NCBI RefSeq assembly: GCF_000321225.1
Contig: NW_004450277.1
Span: 784,559-848,558, forward strand
Direction: 5' to 3'
Source of the DNA: Odobenus rosmarus divergens
Taxonomy: Eukaryota; Chordata; Mammalia; Carnivora; Odobenidae
Length of the DNA: 64,000 nucleotides
Below are positions 1 to 11,126 of the stretch, piece after piece (positions within the stretch are counted from its first letter, which is position 1; every line of letters starts with the position of its first letter). Position numbers and translations under genes: made by a program. Below the pieces are notes generated by a model. That model was not told the origin of the DNA and did not search any database. It saw nothing but the letters and a program-made list of their open reading frames with translations.

Positions 1-59
1 GCCAAGCGGAACGCCAGTCATTTCCTGAAAAAGGTCTTCATGAAAACCTTGGGATCATC

Positions 60-150
60 TTGTCGAACCTCCTCAGTCACAGGTGGGGAAACAGGCCCAG
101 AGAAGAGGGTTGACCCACCTTCAAGCACCCAGAAAGCCATTACTGTAGAT
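60..150 (+). mobile_element. MIR-like fragment
   Basis: Carries the typical MIR segment resembling 'gaaactgaggcccagagag' in diverged form (about 86-105). Old and short, so the family call is tentative. The rest of 1-1180 shows no gene; it is unique-looking sequence upstream of CSNK2A1. Confidence 0.4.
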
Positions 151-1238
151 TCCCAGCCCCTGGGGTCAAATGCTGCAGACCTGTCTGGCAGATAAGCCCA
201 GAAAACTCACAGCCACCTCCTTGCGGTCATTGCTGTCTGTCTGCAGTTGCGGCCACCCCCGTCATATAGGGAAGGAAATTGCCCCTTTGGGAGCAGAGAT
301 GCCAGTAAGCTGACAAACTGTGAAAGGGGGGCTGGAGAGGGTGGGAAGGCCCATTCCTGGGCCAGGCAGCTATTCTGAGGCAGCTCAGGGATAATAGCTG
401 GTACCAAAATAACCCAACCTCCTCACCCTTGTTCCAGCCCTCACACCTCTGCCCCACTAGAGGTGAGGCTAACACTTGAATTCCTCTCAGTAACACACCA
501 GTTTTTAGCAGGGCCTGCGGAGAGGACAGTGATCATCAGACCCAGCCCTGTCCACTGGAGGCTCACGGTCTGATGGGGGAGGTGGACTAGGGACCAGTCA
601 AGGCTGCTGAATGATGGTGCCTATGTCTGGGAAAGCTCAAGGGAGGGAAGAGCCCCAGAAGAAAGGACCCCTGAATTAATTCAATGGACATACGAAGTTA
701 GCCAGTTCAGGGGGTGACAGTAACAGAAGTAACCGCCAGCGTGAAGGCAGGGAGGCAACACAGATAAGCTCCAGGAATAGTTGGCAGTTTTAGTAGTCAG
801 AAGCATCAGAAATATGAGAGGGGAGAGGCACAATAGGAGGCTAGAAATGGGGGTGAGCGGGCTGTCCAATTTATCTAAGAATTTGGATGTCAAGAGAAGG
901 ACTAAGACTATCTTCGGTGGACAAAGGAGAGCCCTGGAAGATTTTTATCCATAAGGACGCCACCATCAGGTTGGCAAGATATAAAGTGCCCTGTGGCTGC
1001 TTTGGGGAGGTTGTCTGGGCCGGGGGAGGGGGAGGAGGGGCAGACCGAAGGAAGAAAACACTTTATTCTAGATGGGCAGTTCTAAAGAAGACTCCTGTAG
1101 GACACAGGAATTGAGTCTCAGTCTCTACAGGGCTTGGATCATTACTCTCTCGACTCCGGCGCCACACCACTCCGAGGGTTCAACTTTCGTTCGTTTGTTA
1201 CGAACTCAAAGTTTGAGCAGAGCAAATGTGCTGCTGGA

Positions 1239-1453
1239 ACCCTAACCCTAGTCGAGGGGTCCGAGCAAGAGACTCCATCTCCCAAAATGCTTCGCTTTAC
1301 AGCCCTGCGGGTCGCGCATGCTTCAAGAAAGGCCGGCCGGACCGGTCAGCTGGGTGAAGTGCAGGAAACATGGGGACCGCCATCTTAGCTTGGGGCAAAC
1401 CAATTGTAAACCTATGGGAGGTTCTTCTCCACCTCGTCAGTTCTTAACAGGTA
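1239..1453 (+). promoter_or_regulatory. Upstream promoter-like block (ZNF143-like and YY1-like sites)
   Basis: A compact block about 200-400 bp upstream of the main CSNK2A1 first exon. It contains two telomere-like CCCTAA units (1239-1251), a stretch at 1272-1296 resembling the ZNF143/SBS consensus (ACTCCATCTCCCAAAATGC core), a CG-rich patch (1305-1345) and a YY1-type core CCGCCATCTT (1377-1386). The sequence CAG|GTACTA at 1448-1456 could serve as a splice donor. Together these look like an alternative promoter with a short untranslated first exon, for CSNK2A1 or for a noncoding transcript. The motifs are seen by eye; their use is inference. Confidence 0.4.
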
Positions 1454-1559
1454 CTAAAATAAAATGCCCTTAATAATTGCAAATCTCTTTATTATGCTTT
1501 ACATTGAGAATTTCTTCCATTTTGCCCCCCAGTTCGGAACTGCACCTGCAGGGATACAA

Positions 1560-2240
1560 TAGCACATCCCAGCATGGCCGCACTCAGCCAGATTCCGCTG
1601 GGGGTGGAATCGGAAGCGGTCCCTCCCCGCCTCCTGGTAGGAAGGGAGTTTCCGCTTCCGGCAGTGGCGGCTGCAGCCTCGCTCTGGTCCCTGCGGCTGG
1701 CGGCCGAGCCGTGTGTCTCCTCCTCCGTCGCCGCCATATTGTCTGTGTGAGGAGAGGGGAGAGCGGCCACCGCCGCTGCCGCTTCCACCACAGGTACGGT
1801 GGGAGCCGCCAGGCGAGGTCGTTGGGTGTGGAGGTGGGCTCAGGATGGGACAACGGGGCGCGGTCTCCCCTCGCGCTCCCAGCGGAGTCCGGAGCGGCCC
1901 GTCGCCTTCCCCTGCCCCCCCCCCACACCAGCCGAGGCCCCTGCAGCCCATCGGGGAGGCCTGGGGCCACCCTTCAGGACGGGGAGTGAGGCTTCGTGGG
2001 CAGAGGCTGATGTGAGGGTGGGAAGTGGCTTTCGGGAGTCCCGCTTATTGCGGGGGAGAGGGCTGGACTGGGGCGGGGACTAGGGGGCAACTTGGAGGAA
2101 GGGGTCGCCGGAGGGGGAAGGGAGCTTGAGGGGTGGGGCCACTAGGGGATGCTGGGTCAGGGTGCCTAGGGGAGTGGTGCCTGCTGGGTAGGGTGGGGTG
2201 AACCTTTCCGCGGAGCGGAGCAGCTGGAGTGGGGGCCTTC
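1560..2240. promoter_or_regulatory. CpG island / CSNK2A1 core promoter region
   Basis: GC-rich and CpG-dense, in contrast to the AT-rich flanks. It contains ETS-type motifs (CGGAAG at about 1610-1615, CTTCCGG at about 1655-1661) and a YY1 motif GCCGCCATATTG at 1730-1741 inside the presumed first exon. There is no convincing TATA box, as expected for a housekeeping kinase gene with dispersed start sites. The island continues into the first few hundred bases of intron 1. Confidence 0.7.
1650..1793 (+). other. CSNK2A1: CSNK2A1 untranslated exon 1 (5' end approximate)
   Basis: The stretch resembles the known mammalian CSNK2A1 5' UTR exon: a YY1-type GCCGCCATATTG, then a (CCG)-rich segment ending in CCACCACAG, followed by the donor GTACGG at 1794. 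The 3' boundary is firm because of the donor; the start is estimated from the ETS/YY1 context and may be tens of bases off. It contains no ATG, so it adds no upstream ORF. It would splice to the ATG exon at 29473. Confidence 0.75.
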
Positions 2241-2792
2241 TAAGGGTCCCTCTGGGCCAGGCGGGCTTCCCACCTGCAGACTGGGGTGCAAGGGAGAGGG
2301 AACCCCGGGCGAGGTCGCTGGGGAGAAAGGGGGAGGGGACCACGAAGTGGGGCAGAATGGGTGGAGTTGGAGTTAAGGGTTAGTTGGGAGCCTGGGTGGA
2401 AGAGAAGTATGTAGAATGAAAGCTTGGCCAACAGTATACATGTTAAGTTTGTGACCTTTTGAAAGAGTACGAGTTTTATTTTGGTTTTGGTGTTTTCGTT
2501 GTTTGTTATTTTGTAGCGCTGGAACATTTCTAGTCTAGGCAGGTGATGGGTGGAGCTTCATTAGTTTGTTTTTTGGAAAGCAAAGTCAGGGTCGGAAGAA
2601 GTTGCTTCTTGACTGTTGCCATTGTGGGAAAGGAAGAGTTCTGAAAAGGTGGTAAATTAATTTGGGAAGATTTGATTACCTTTCAGCTGTTGAGTTCTAT
2701 TAGAAGGGGGCGTGGGGAGAGGACATGAAAAGAAAACTGGAAAGGGAAGATTTTTCTAGGAGTTGGGAGACTGCATTACATCTAAGGAGTGG

Positions 2793-3012
2793 CAATACAG
2801 GCTAGTGGTAAAGAACCAGAGTGCTTTGGTTCTCAAATATCATGCCATTACTGCTTAGCTGTGTGTCCTAATCTTTGTAAACCTTGGTTTTCCTATCTGT
2901 AGAGTGGGGGCAGTATTTCCTAGATTATACAATATGGTGAGCAGTAAATACGATAATTTGTGTCAAGTGCTTACCGCAGTGCCTGACAGGTAGTAAGTGC
3001 TTGATAGATTAA
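2793..3012 (+). mobile_element. MIR SINE
   Basis: A diverged full-length-like MIR. It runs from a tRNA-related start through 'cttagctgtgtgtcct', the 'cctatctgtagagtggggg' segment and the end segment 'cagtgcctgacaggtagtaagtgcttgatag'-type motif. Confidence 0.7.
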
Positions 3013-3715
3013 AGAGACTAGCTGGTATATTTGGGTTTCCTGTGTTCTCCGTAGAATTTGTGGTCAAGAATCTAACAGTAGGCAAGACTGGAGAATATTA
3101 CCTTTGTAGTAATTGTTGCAGTTTCTTGTTTGTTGTAAGTCAATTGACTTAATTGGCTTGGCGGACCTTTGGCAGAAAGACCAGGACCAATAACTTGATC
3201 TTCCTCAAGTCATTTTAAAAACTTCACCTGTTGTTTTATCTGCGCAGGTTTATCCTTGTGTGACTTTGAAATACTTGACTTTCATGTGCCATTGGGGGAG
3301 GGTACATGACTTCAAGAAAGAATGGAAAGATCTGAAATTTGTTTAGATTGACTTATCAACTGCTTACAAAGTTAGGTCACCCTGGGGTGACTTTTGTTTT
3401 TTTTAAAAAAAAAGAAAAACAGACATGCCCAGTTATGTTCTCTTGTATGGAATAAAATAGAGAAGAGAAGCACACATTTAAGGGGAACATTGGGTTACTT
3501 CTATGTAATGGGTTTATTGCCTTGCTGTTTGGGGATAAAATAAGTGGCAGCTTCTTTCCCACAGTGTATTTTTAGTTATCTGGTTGCCTAGCCACTGTTA
3601 CAGGGTGAGTCTTTGATTTTACTCTGAACAGACACCTTTACTTCACATACTCCTTTGGAGAAAGGGGAAATTTTCTTTAGGAACTGAGTTTAAAGCCCTA
3701 CATAGGGTTTGGGTT

Positions 3716-4325
3716 TGTAGTCGAGGAATGCCACCCCTCCCAAAAAAGATGTCTATACTTAATTCCCAGAATCTGTAAATATGTTACATGGTAAAAGGCA
3801 CTTTACAGATCTTGTTAAGAGTTAAGAATCTTAAAATAGGAAGACTATTCTGCATTTCGTGGGTAGGCCCAACCTAATCACACGTGCCCTTGAAAGCAGA
3901 GAGCTTTCTCCACTTTGGAGTCAAGAGAGGGGAGAAGGGTGAAATCAGAGATTCCAATCATGAGAGGGACTCCATTTGCTGTTGCTAGAGGGGGCCACAT
4001 AGAAAGCATGAGAAGGAATACGGGCAGCCTCCAGTAGCAGAGACCAGCCCCAGTTGACAACCAGCAAGGAAATGGAGACCTCAGTCCTACAACCACAAGA
4101 AACTGAGTTTGACCAACAACCTGAATGAGCTTGGAAGTGGATTCTTCCCCCAGAGTTTCCAGCAAGGAATATTCCTCTATTTTGGCCTTGTGAGACCCTA
4201 AGCAGAAGACATAGCCACGCCCACCTAACATCTGACCCACAGAAACTGAGATAATGAATTTCTGTTGTTTTAAGCCACTCCTGTTTGTTGTAATTTGTTA
4301 TGGCAGCAGTAAAACACTAGTATAG
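3716..4325 (+). mobile_element. 5' LTR of MaLR-type (MLT1-like) element
   Basis: Starts with TGTAG and ends near 'aaaacactagtatag'. It aligns by eye along its length with the copy at 5299-5835: shared segments include 'cagccagcaaggaaat'-type, 'gagaccctaagcagaagac' and 'ttgttgttttaagccac'-type motifs, with many substitutions. Ends and structure fit old mammalian MaLR LTRs; the exact subfamily is not resolved. Confidence 0.7.
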
Positions 4326-5298
4326 ATTTTTGGTACCTGGAGTGGGATACTGTTACCCAAAAACGTGGAAGTGGATGAAAGCCAGAAAAAATTTGAGGAG
4401 TATGATAGAAAAGGCCTGGAACAGATTGGAGAAATACGGATGTTGACTGCAAGTTAGGGCCAGGTGGCAATGACATAGGCACTGGAAACTGGAGGAAAGA
4501 GAATCTTTGTTACATAGTGGCAAATAAGTTTAGAATTGTATCCTGTGGTTATGTGGAAAAGAGAACTGGTAAGTGATGAACCTGGCTATCCAGCAGAGGA
4601 GATTTCCAAGCAAAGTGTTGAAGGTGCAGTCTGGTGTATTTGTGGATATGAATCTGACTAATGGAGTGAACCCTTGTGAAATTTATGGTAAGTCCATGAG
4701 GTCCTTGAGGATTTTATACTATCAGAAACAATGCTAGCTTGGATTGAAAAAGACAGTAGAAAGTTAAAGAGGGCTATTAAAATACCCCCAAATTCTAGGC
4801 AGGAAACAGGCTGGTAAAACTCAGGTGTGAGTATGCTGCTTTTCATTAAAAAAAGGTGGGTGACTCAGAGGGTGGAACCAAGAGCACAGAGAGGTGGACC
4901 TGAAAGCTACAGAGGATTTTGCCCTTACTTTGAAATGGAACAGAGTTTGCCCAGATTTTGAAACTGCTTTGGACCAATGAATCTGTTTTCTCTTCCATTT
5001 TTCTTGTTGGAACTGGAATGTCTTTAACTGCTGCCCTGTGCCTGTCCCACCATTGTCCATTAGGAGCAGATAACTTTTGTTTTCAGGAATTGTGCCCCAT
5101 GAGTTGTACTTTCTATTATGCCCACAGCCTCATCTACATCTGATTTAGAAGATGAGATCTGGGACTTTTTAATTGATGAGCTTTAGGTGAGATTTTTGGA
5201 CTTGAGTTGATGCTATAATGGAATGAGACCTTAGGATGTGGAATGGATGCATTTTGCATTTGGGAGAGATGTGAATCTCTGGAGGTCAGACGGTGGGC
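4326..5298 (+). mobile_element. MaLR internal region (non-coding, shortened)
   Basis: Begins just after the 5' LTR with 'tggtacctggagtggga', typical of MaLR internal sequence. It continues with recognisable but diverged internal motifs ('ggaagtggatgaaagcc', 'ggacttgagttgatgct'). At under 1 kb it is shorter than the roughly 1.5 kb usual for such elements, so a deletion is likely. No retroviral gene or long reading frame is visible. Confidence 0.65.
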
Positions 5299-5835
5299 TG
5301 TGGTAGATAAAATGATACCCTGCCCCCCCATCTCTAGAATCTGAATATTAACACTATGTGGCAAAAGGGACTTTGCAAATGTAACTATGGTTTAAGTATT
5401 TTAAGATAGGAAGATTATCCTGGATTTTCTGAATGGGTCCAATCTAACATGAAGGCAGAGAACTTTCTCCAGCTGGAGTCAGAGAGATGGGCAGAACAAG
5501 TCAGATATGAAACATGAGAGGCACTCAACCTGCCATTGCTGGAGGGGTGCTTCATGGAAAGTGTGTGGGCAGCCCTGCCTGACAGCCAGCAAGGAAATCA
5601 GCCATACAACCCAAGAAACTAAACTTGGCCAATGATCTAAATGAGCCTGGAAGCAGATTTCTCCCTGGAGTTTCCAACAAGGAAGAGAGCAGGGTGGACA
5701 CCTTGATTTTTGGTCTTGCAGGACCCTAAGCAGAAGACCCAGCCAAGCCCACCTGACTTCTGGCCTATAGAAACTGTGAGATAATAAGTTTGTGTTGTTT
5801 TATATTTGTGGTAGTTTGTTATAGCAACTAATAGA
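5299..5835 (+). mobile_element. 3' LTR of the same MaLR element
   Basis: Starts with TGTGGTAGATAAAATGATAC, a characteristic MLT1-type LTR start, and ends near 'atagcaactaatagag'. Same orientation as the LTR at 3716. The pair with internal sequence between them makes a proviral-type arrangement. Confidence 0.7.
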
Positions 5836-6008
5836 GGGGGTTTTGGTGATTTTATTTACGAATTTTGGGGAGATTATTTTCTAGAGAACAAAAGTAGCAA
5901 GGATTATTTTGCAAAGTGATTTGGTCCTAGATGACTTCACAGAGTAATTGTGTTGAGTGGAACCTATGCCTTTTTTCCTTGGAGTTTAAATATCCTGTTA
6001 CTGTCCTT

Positions 6009-6212
6009 TTTTTTTTTTTTTTAAAGATTTTATTTATTTATTTGAGAGAGAGAGAGAATGAGAGATAGAGAGCACGAGAGGGAAGAGGGTCAGAGGGAGA
6101 AGCAGACTCCCTGCCGAGCAGGGAGCCCGATGTGGGACTCGATCCCGGCACTCCAGGATCATGACCTGAGCCGAAGGCAGTCGCTTAACCAACTGAGCAA
6201 CCCAGGCGCCCC
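6009..6212 (-). mobile_element. CAN-SINE, full length, antisense
   Basis: Runs from the poly-T tail to the head read in reverse as 'cccaggcgcccc'. Target-site duplication tcctgttactgtcctt is perfect at 5993-6008 and 6213-6228, so the boundaries are firm and the insertion is fairly recent. Confidence 0.95.
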
Positions 6213-7267
6213 TCCTGTTACTGTCCTTAAGTGCAATTTGAATTGGCTAGATGACTAGCTTGGTAAAATGTAGATTCTAGAGTTCTAAGCCATTTCGGTA
6301 GGATTTATCCTATAAATTGGTGATTTTCCCATGCCTTTAATAAATGTCTTGGATTAATGACATAATTTCTTCATTACTTTTTATTGGTTGAATGAAGCAG
6401 TGAGTTTATATGAGAGCCCTTTAAAGACTTATTTCCAACTTTTTAGAGGAGATGGAAATGGGTGATCTTTTTTTGTGAATTGATAACCACCTGTGTACAG
6501 TAGTCTGTTCTTTTTACATCTCCTACCCCAATCCAGAGTTGTAAGGTCTTTTCTCCCTGTCATTATCATTTGAGGTTAAGAGTCAGATTTGGGAATTATA
6601 ATTGCAGAATGGAGTTCTAGCTTTTAAGAAAGGCTGTTTGTTTTTGTTCTGCAATAGTATCCTATTGATTAGATTAATAAAATGTGGACTCAGCTTTAGT
6701 GAGGACTTCAGAGGTTGGAGGAAAGAAGTCCAATTCTTTTTGAGTTAGTTACCTGAATAGAAAGATGATTATAAAATTAGAACATTTCAGGGTATGAAGG
6801 ACTTCAAGACTGTATTTTTGACTTTAGGGTTTAGAATAAAGGAAATTGGGCCACACGAAGGTTAAGTGGCTCAACCAAGAATCGGCCCTAGAGCTGGCCG
6901 AGAATGCTGGTCCAGGCAATGGAGATTCATGGCCTTTGAACCATATTCCTTGTGCACCCTTGCCTTGCCCTTTTTCTAGGTTTTACCTTGGACGGATTCT
7001 CTCTCTGTGCCTCACTTTCCTCATGGAGTCATTGTGAGAATCGCCATAGTGGATGTAACAGCACAGTACCTACCATATGAAGGGCCCCAGAGATAGATGT
7101 TAACTGTTACAACGTTTATGATAGTTGTTTTGGCAACTGTATGACAACCTCTGCATAATACAGTCAATTTGTATAAGTTTAGAAACTGACAAATGATATG
7201 ACTTGTTGGATTAGGTGTAAGGTAAGGTCTTAGCACTTTAAGGTAATAATGTTTGTGGTATTTGATT

Positions 7268-7466
7268 TTTGTAAAGAGTTTATTTATTTATTTATTTATT
7301 TGACGGCGAGAGAGGGAACACTCTCTGGGAGTGGGAGGCGGAGTGGGAGAGGGAGAAGCAGGCTTCCTGCTGAGCAGGGAGCCCAATGCAGGGCTTAATC
7401 CCAGGACCCTGGGATCATGACCTGAGCCAAAGGCAGATGCCCAATGACTGAACCACCCAGGCGCCC
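7268..7466 (-). mobile_element. CAN-SINE, antisense
   Basis: (TTTA)n tail, body and reversed head 'cacccaggcgccc'. Imperfect target-site duplication tgtggtatttgattt / tgtgctacttgattt (7253-7267 and 7467-7481). Confidence 0.9.
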
Positions 7467-7498
7467 TGTGCTACTTGATTTAGAATGAAAAGCTGATT

Positions 7499-7612
7499 GG
7501 GGCGCCTGGCTGGCTTAGTCAGTGGAGCGTGCAACTCTTAATCTCGGGGTTGTGAGTTCGAGCCCCAGGTTGGGTATAGAGATTACTTAAAAATAAAGTC
7601 TTTTTAAAAAAA
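7499..7612 (+). mobile_element. Short CAN-SINE variant, sense
   Basis: The older short subtype: head 'ggggcgcctggctggctta', then a tRNA-like stretch with 'gagttcgagcccca' and a short tail after 'attacttaaaaataaag'. It lacks the CT-rich body of the long subtype and sits 32 bp from the antisense copy at 7268-7466. Confidence 0.85.
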
Positions 7613-8509
7613 TGAGAAATGGATTTGATCCTTGGTCTATCACAATTCATTGGATGACCTGGGCCAAGTTTGTTTCCCAAGAGAATTAGTGTATGTGTAC
7701 ACCTAAATGTCTTTGAACTCCTAAAATGAGTAATTTCAAAAGTGGTAGATCATTTAGTTGTTTCTTAATAGAAATCTGGGCCAGCTAGCTTTTCAAATAA
7801 AGAAATTCCTCCAGGATTAAGGAAAAGGAACTGCTGTCATTTTAACAAAGGATATATTTACATTGGGTTATAGATAATTGGTAGTTTTTCTTAAATATTT
7901 AGTATTCTCTGGGGTAGATTTCAGCAGACCTAGTTGTTGACCAACACACATTCCCCCCCCCATAGAAATATTGAGTCTTTTTAAAAGTTTAAGGTGAAAG
8001 AATTCACAGTATCATGCTAGGAGTGGTATTTCATTGGTTTCTACAAATCCTGTGTCTTTCAGCTTTAGATACGAGAAGCCTCCTTAGCAACAGTTGCTAT
8101 GGTGGGCAGGCTTTTTTTTACATTAGTGGTGATAATGTTTTCTTGCATAGAAAATATTGGGTTATCTGATGTGAGGGTTTTAGGGTTAAATACCAGGGTA
8201 CGTTTAAAATAATCTTTTATAATTTATATGTGTCACATTTTAAATGCCTTTATTTTGGCCACTTTTTTCTTTTTATACTTTCTGGTCTCATGGATTTTTC
8301 TGACAGGTTTTTATTAGCTGAAACATTTTAATCTGCTTGGAAAAGTGAACACTTGGAATTTTTCTGAAGTTATGACTAATGCGCTAATGGCCATTTCTCA
8401 ATTTAGCTATCTCATTAATGTGCTATAAATTTTAAGAAAGCAACCCTGTTAAAAATGAATGGATAAATTATTTTCCTTTAAAAATTGAATTTCTAACCAG
8501 TCAAAAGAT

Positions 8510-8625
8510 GTTACTTGTTCAACAGACCCTGAGTGCCTACTACATACCTGGTAGGTGCTGTGCTAAGGATCTCTTAGATAGTCCCTGTCTCCAAGCTTAT
8601 AATTAAATGACATTTTGTAATCACG
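8510..8625 (-). mobile_element. MIR fragment, antisense
   Basis: Contains 'ctgagtgcctactacatacc' and 'tgctgtgctaaggatct', the reverse-complement end of MIR. Confidence 0.55.
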
Positions 8626-8799
8626 TATCATTCCACAACTTAGTAGCTTTCTGAGATGTTTTCTTATGAAAACTCCTATTGGCTTTGTATCTTTTGGGGG
8701 CGGGGAGGCTTTGTATTTTAGGTATGGTTTCTGAAACAGCTACAGAAATCTGTAGGGGAGGGACTGGGAATTTCTCATTTTTAATGGAATTCTTTAACT

Positions 8800-8930
8800 G
8801 AGATTGCAGGGGGTGGGCAAACAGGATAGTTGGAAAGAACTCCAGCTTTGGAGTGAAGTGACCAAATATGGGGGTTACTTAACCCTCTTAAGTCTGAATT
8901 TTGCCATCTTTCCAATTGGGATAGCAGCTA
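8800..8930 (+). mobile_element. MIR, left part (split by SINE)
   Basis: MIR-like sequence with 'gggttacttaaccctctt' then 'ttttgccatctttccaattggg'. Interrupted by the CAN-SINE at 8947-9130 and resumed at 9147. Confidence 0.6.
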
Positions 8931-8946
8931 CCGTGGACAATTTATT

Positions 8947-9130
8947 TTTATTTTATTTATTTATTTGACAGAGAGAGACACAGCAAGAGAGGGAACACAA
9001 GCAGGGGGAGTGGGAGAGGGAGAAGCAGGCTTCCTGCTGAGCAGGGACAGAGCTCCGTCCCAGGACCCTGGCTGGGATCATGACCTGAGCCGAAGGCAGA
9101 CACTTAACGACTGAGCCACCCAGGTGCCCC
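8947..9130 (-). mobile_element. CAN-SINE inserted in MIR, antisense
   Basis: Target-site duplication ccgtggacaatttatt / ccgtggacagtttatt (8931-8946 and 9131-9146, one mismatch) splits a MIR. Confidence 0.93.
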
Positions 9131-9146
9131 CCGTGGACAGTTTATT

Positions 9147-9260
9147 AACCTTCAGTTTCTTCACCTGTAAAATGAGGATAGTAGTAGTACTTGCCTCAGA
9201 GTGTTCTTGTGAGGATTAATAACTAAAGCACCAGCTAATGTTTTCTCAGGGTTACTGTTG
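9147..9260 (+). mobile_element. MIR, right part
   Basis: Continues the MIR of 8800-8930: 'cagtttcttcacctgtaaaa' followed by 'tgaggattaataac'. Confidence 0.65.
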
Positions 9261-9946
9261 AGGATGAAAATTTCATTTTATAAAATGCTGGGTGCCTGAC
9301 TAACATGAATTCTTTCTCTTTGCTGTAGTGGAGACAATGTGTTCTTTGCAGTGCTGCTACTCTTTATTTTCATTTTCTGCTGCCAGGAGTTCTTATTTTT
9401 TAATGAGGCCTTTTGACCTGTACTTCCTGTTTCTGGTGTGTCCTGCTGGGTGAGTGTGAGCTACTGAATTGGTGCTCGTTAGGGGTGGGTCGGTATAAGT
9501 TACACCCAGTGTAGATTGCCTCAGTTGCTCAAGTACAGTGTACCTTGCCAGAGTGGTTATCTAGTCTTGGTGAATCTAAGGTTCTCTTCTAGATAGCAAA
9601 GTGAATCTTCCCGTCTCAGACGCAGGGAAAGTTCGTTTGCTCACCTAGAGCCGTGTGGACCTGGATTAGAAGTCTTATTCCCAGTGGTTCTTTGATCATA
9701 GTTTACTGGTGCTTGGTTATTATGTGTTAGGAATATGTTTGAAGAAGTTTTTCCTGTATTAACATCTTTATGTCCTGTTTTCTCAGGTAATCCACTTTCT
9801 TGTTTGCTCTGTATTCTTAAATCAGACACCCTGTAGGTGGAGCGTGAACCTATCTTTATCAGTACTTTAAAGTGATAAAGCATTCTGTGTATTTGTGACT
9901 ATATAGACTGAATACAAATAATCATCTGCTTTGAAATTGGTTTATC

Positions 9947-10141
9947 TTTTTTTTTTTAATCTTATTTACTTGTTTGAGGGAAAGAGAGCACAAGCCGGTT
10001 TGGGGAGGGGCTGCTGAGGGAGAGGTAGCAGCAGACTCCCCGCTGAGCAGGGAGCCCACATGGGGCTCTATCTCAAGACCCTGAGATCATGACCTAGAGC
10101 TGAAGGCAGATGCTTATGCAACTGAGCCACCCAGTTGCCCT
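9947..10141 (-). mobile_element. CAN-SINE, diverged, antisense
   Basis: T-rich tail, body with 'ccccgctgagcagggagccc', then 'gagccacccagttgccc'. More substitutions than neighbouring copies; no clean duplication found. Confidence 0.85.
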
Positions 10142-10369
10142 GGTCTTCCATCTTTTAAAACCCCAATTTTTATACCATTGTGGCCTGTAGCCAGCCCATT
10201 CGGATAAGAGACTGATGAAGACTCCTGATTGTTGAAACTCACATCCCCACCCTTCATCTTGCCTCCACATTTAAAGCAACCCATTTCATTGTAATATTAA
10301 TGGTAGGCTGTTAATTGAATTAGTGGGCAGAATTAGGGAAATAGTGTTGAATTAGTGAAAATAACCTGT

Positions 10370-10476
10370 TTAGGCTTTGAATCCTAAACAGACTAGTATT
10401 CAAGTCTGGCCTCCATCATTTAGTAATCCTTTGATCTTTGGCAGGTCATTTAACCTCTGAACCTTTTTCTCTTCCT
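10370..10476 (+). mobile_element. MIR remnant split by SINE cluster
   Basis: MIR-like 'attcaagtctggcctccatc' and 'ggtcatttaacctctgaacc'. The downstream half reappears near 11100-11126 and 11310-11370, separated by four SINE copies. Confidence 0.55.
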
Positions 10477-10489
10477 CCCTTTCTTGTCC

Positions 10490-10692
10490 GTTCGTTCTTT
10501 CTTTCTCTCTCTCCCCCTCTCTCTTTCACACACACAGTGCTAGGTGTGGGGTGGCGGGAGGGGGAGGGGGAGAGGGAGAATGTTAAGCAGGTTCCATGCC
10601 CAACGTGGGGCTCAGTTTCACAACCCTGAGATCATGACCTGAATCGAAATCAAGAGTCGGGCACTTAACCAGCTGAGTCACCCAGGTACCTC
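10490..10692 (-). mobile_element. CAN-SINE, old, antisense (cluster 1)
   Basis: CT-rich tail side, 'catgcccaacgtggggctca' then 'gctgagtcacccaggtacct'. The most diverged of the cluster. Confidence 0.8.
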
Positions 10693-10705
10693 TGAACCTG
10701 TTTAT

Positions 10706-10894
10706 TATTATTATTTTTTATAAAGACTTATTTATTTTAGAGAGGGAGAAAGAGAGTGTGTCTGTGCATGTGGGGGAGGGGCAGAGGGAGAAGGAGAGAG
10801 AGAATCTCAAGCAGCTGGATGCAGGGCTCGATCTCACAACCTGAGCCGAAATCAAGAGTCCAAGGCTAAATGGACTGAGCCACCCAGGCGCCCC
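10706..10894 (-). mobile_element. CAN-SINE, antisense (cluster 2)
   Basis: From 'tttttataaagacttattt' to 'gagccacccaggcgcccc'. Flanked by near-identical 'ctgaacctgttt' and 'ctgcacctgttt' segments, consistent with a target-site duplication. Confidence 0.88.
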
Positions 10895-10907
10895 TGCACC
10901 TGTTTCT

Positions 10908-11094
10908 TTCTTTCTTTTCTTTTTTTTTTTTTTTAAATTTTTTATTTTTTTGACAGAGAGAGACAGAGAGAGAGGGATCACAAGCAGGGGGAGTGGGAGA
11001 GGGAGAAGCAGGCTTCCCGCTGAGCAGGGAGCTCCCTGGGATCATGACCTGAGCTGAAGGCAGACGCTTAACGACTGAGCCACCCAGGCGCCCC
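10908..11094 (-). mobile_element. CAN-SINE, antisense (cluster 3)
   Basis: T-tract, GA-rich body and reversed head ending 'cacccaggcgcccc'. Flanked by 'tgcacctgttt' on both sides (10895 and 11095). Part of the body between the 'ggagctcc' and 'gggatcatg' segments is shortened. Confidence 0.9.
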
Positions 11095-11126
11095 TGCACC
11101 TGTTTATTTCTAAAATGGGAGTTTAT

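Noticed and set aside
1477..1989. 170-codon frame and overlapping frames on both strands over the first CpG island
   Set aside because: Same composition effect. The start lies upstream of the known untranslated exon and the frame crosses its splice donor.
4326..5298. Surviving retroviral genes in the MaLR element
   Set aside because: Only short broken frames are present; internal MaLR sequence of this type is non-coding and here is shortened.
6009..6212. Dispersed short repeats as a CRISPR-like array
   Set aside because: They are SINEs of about 200 bp in both orientations with target-site duplications in a mammalian genome.
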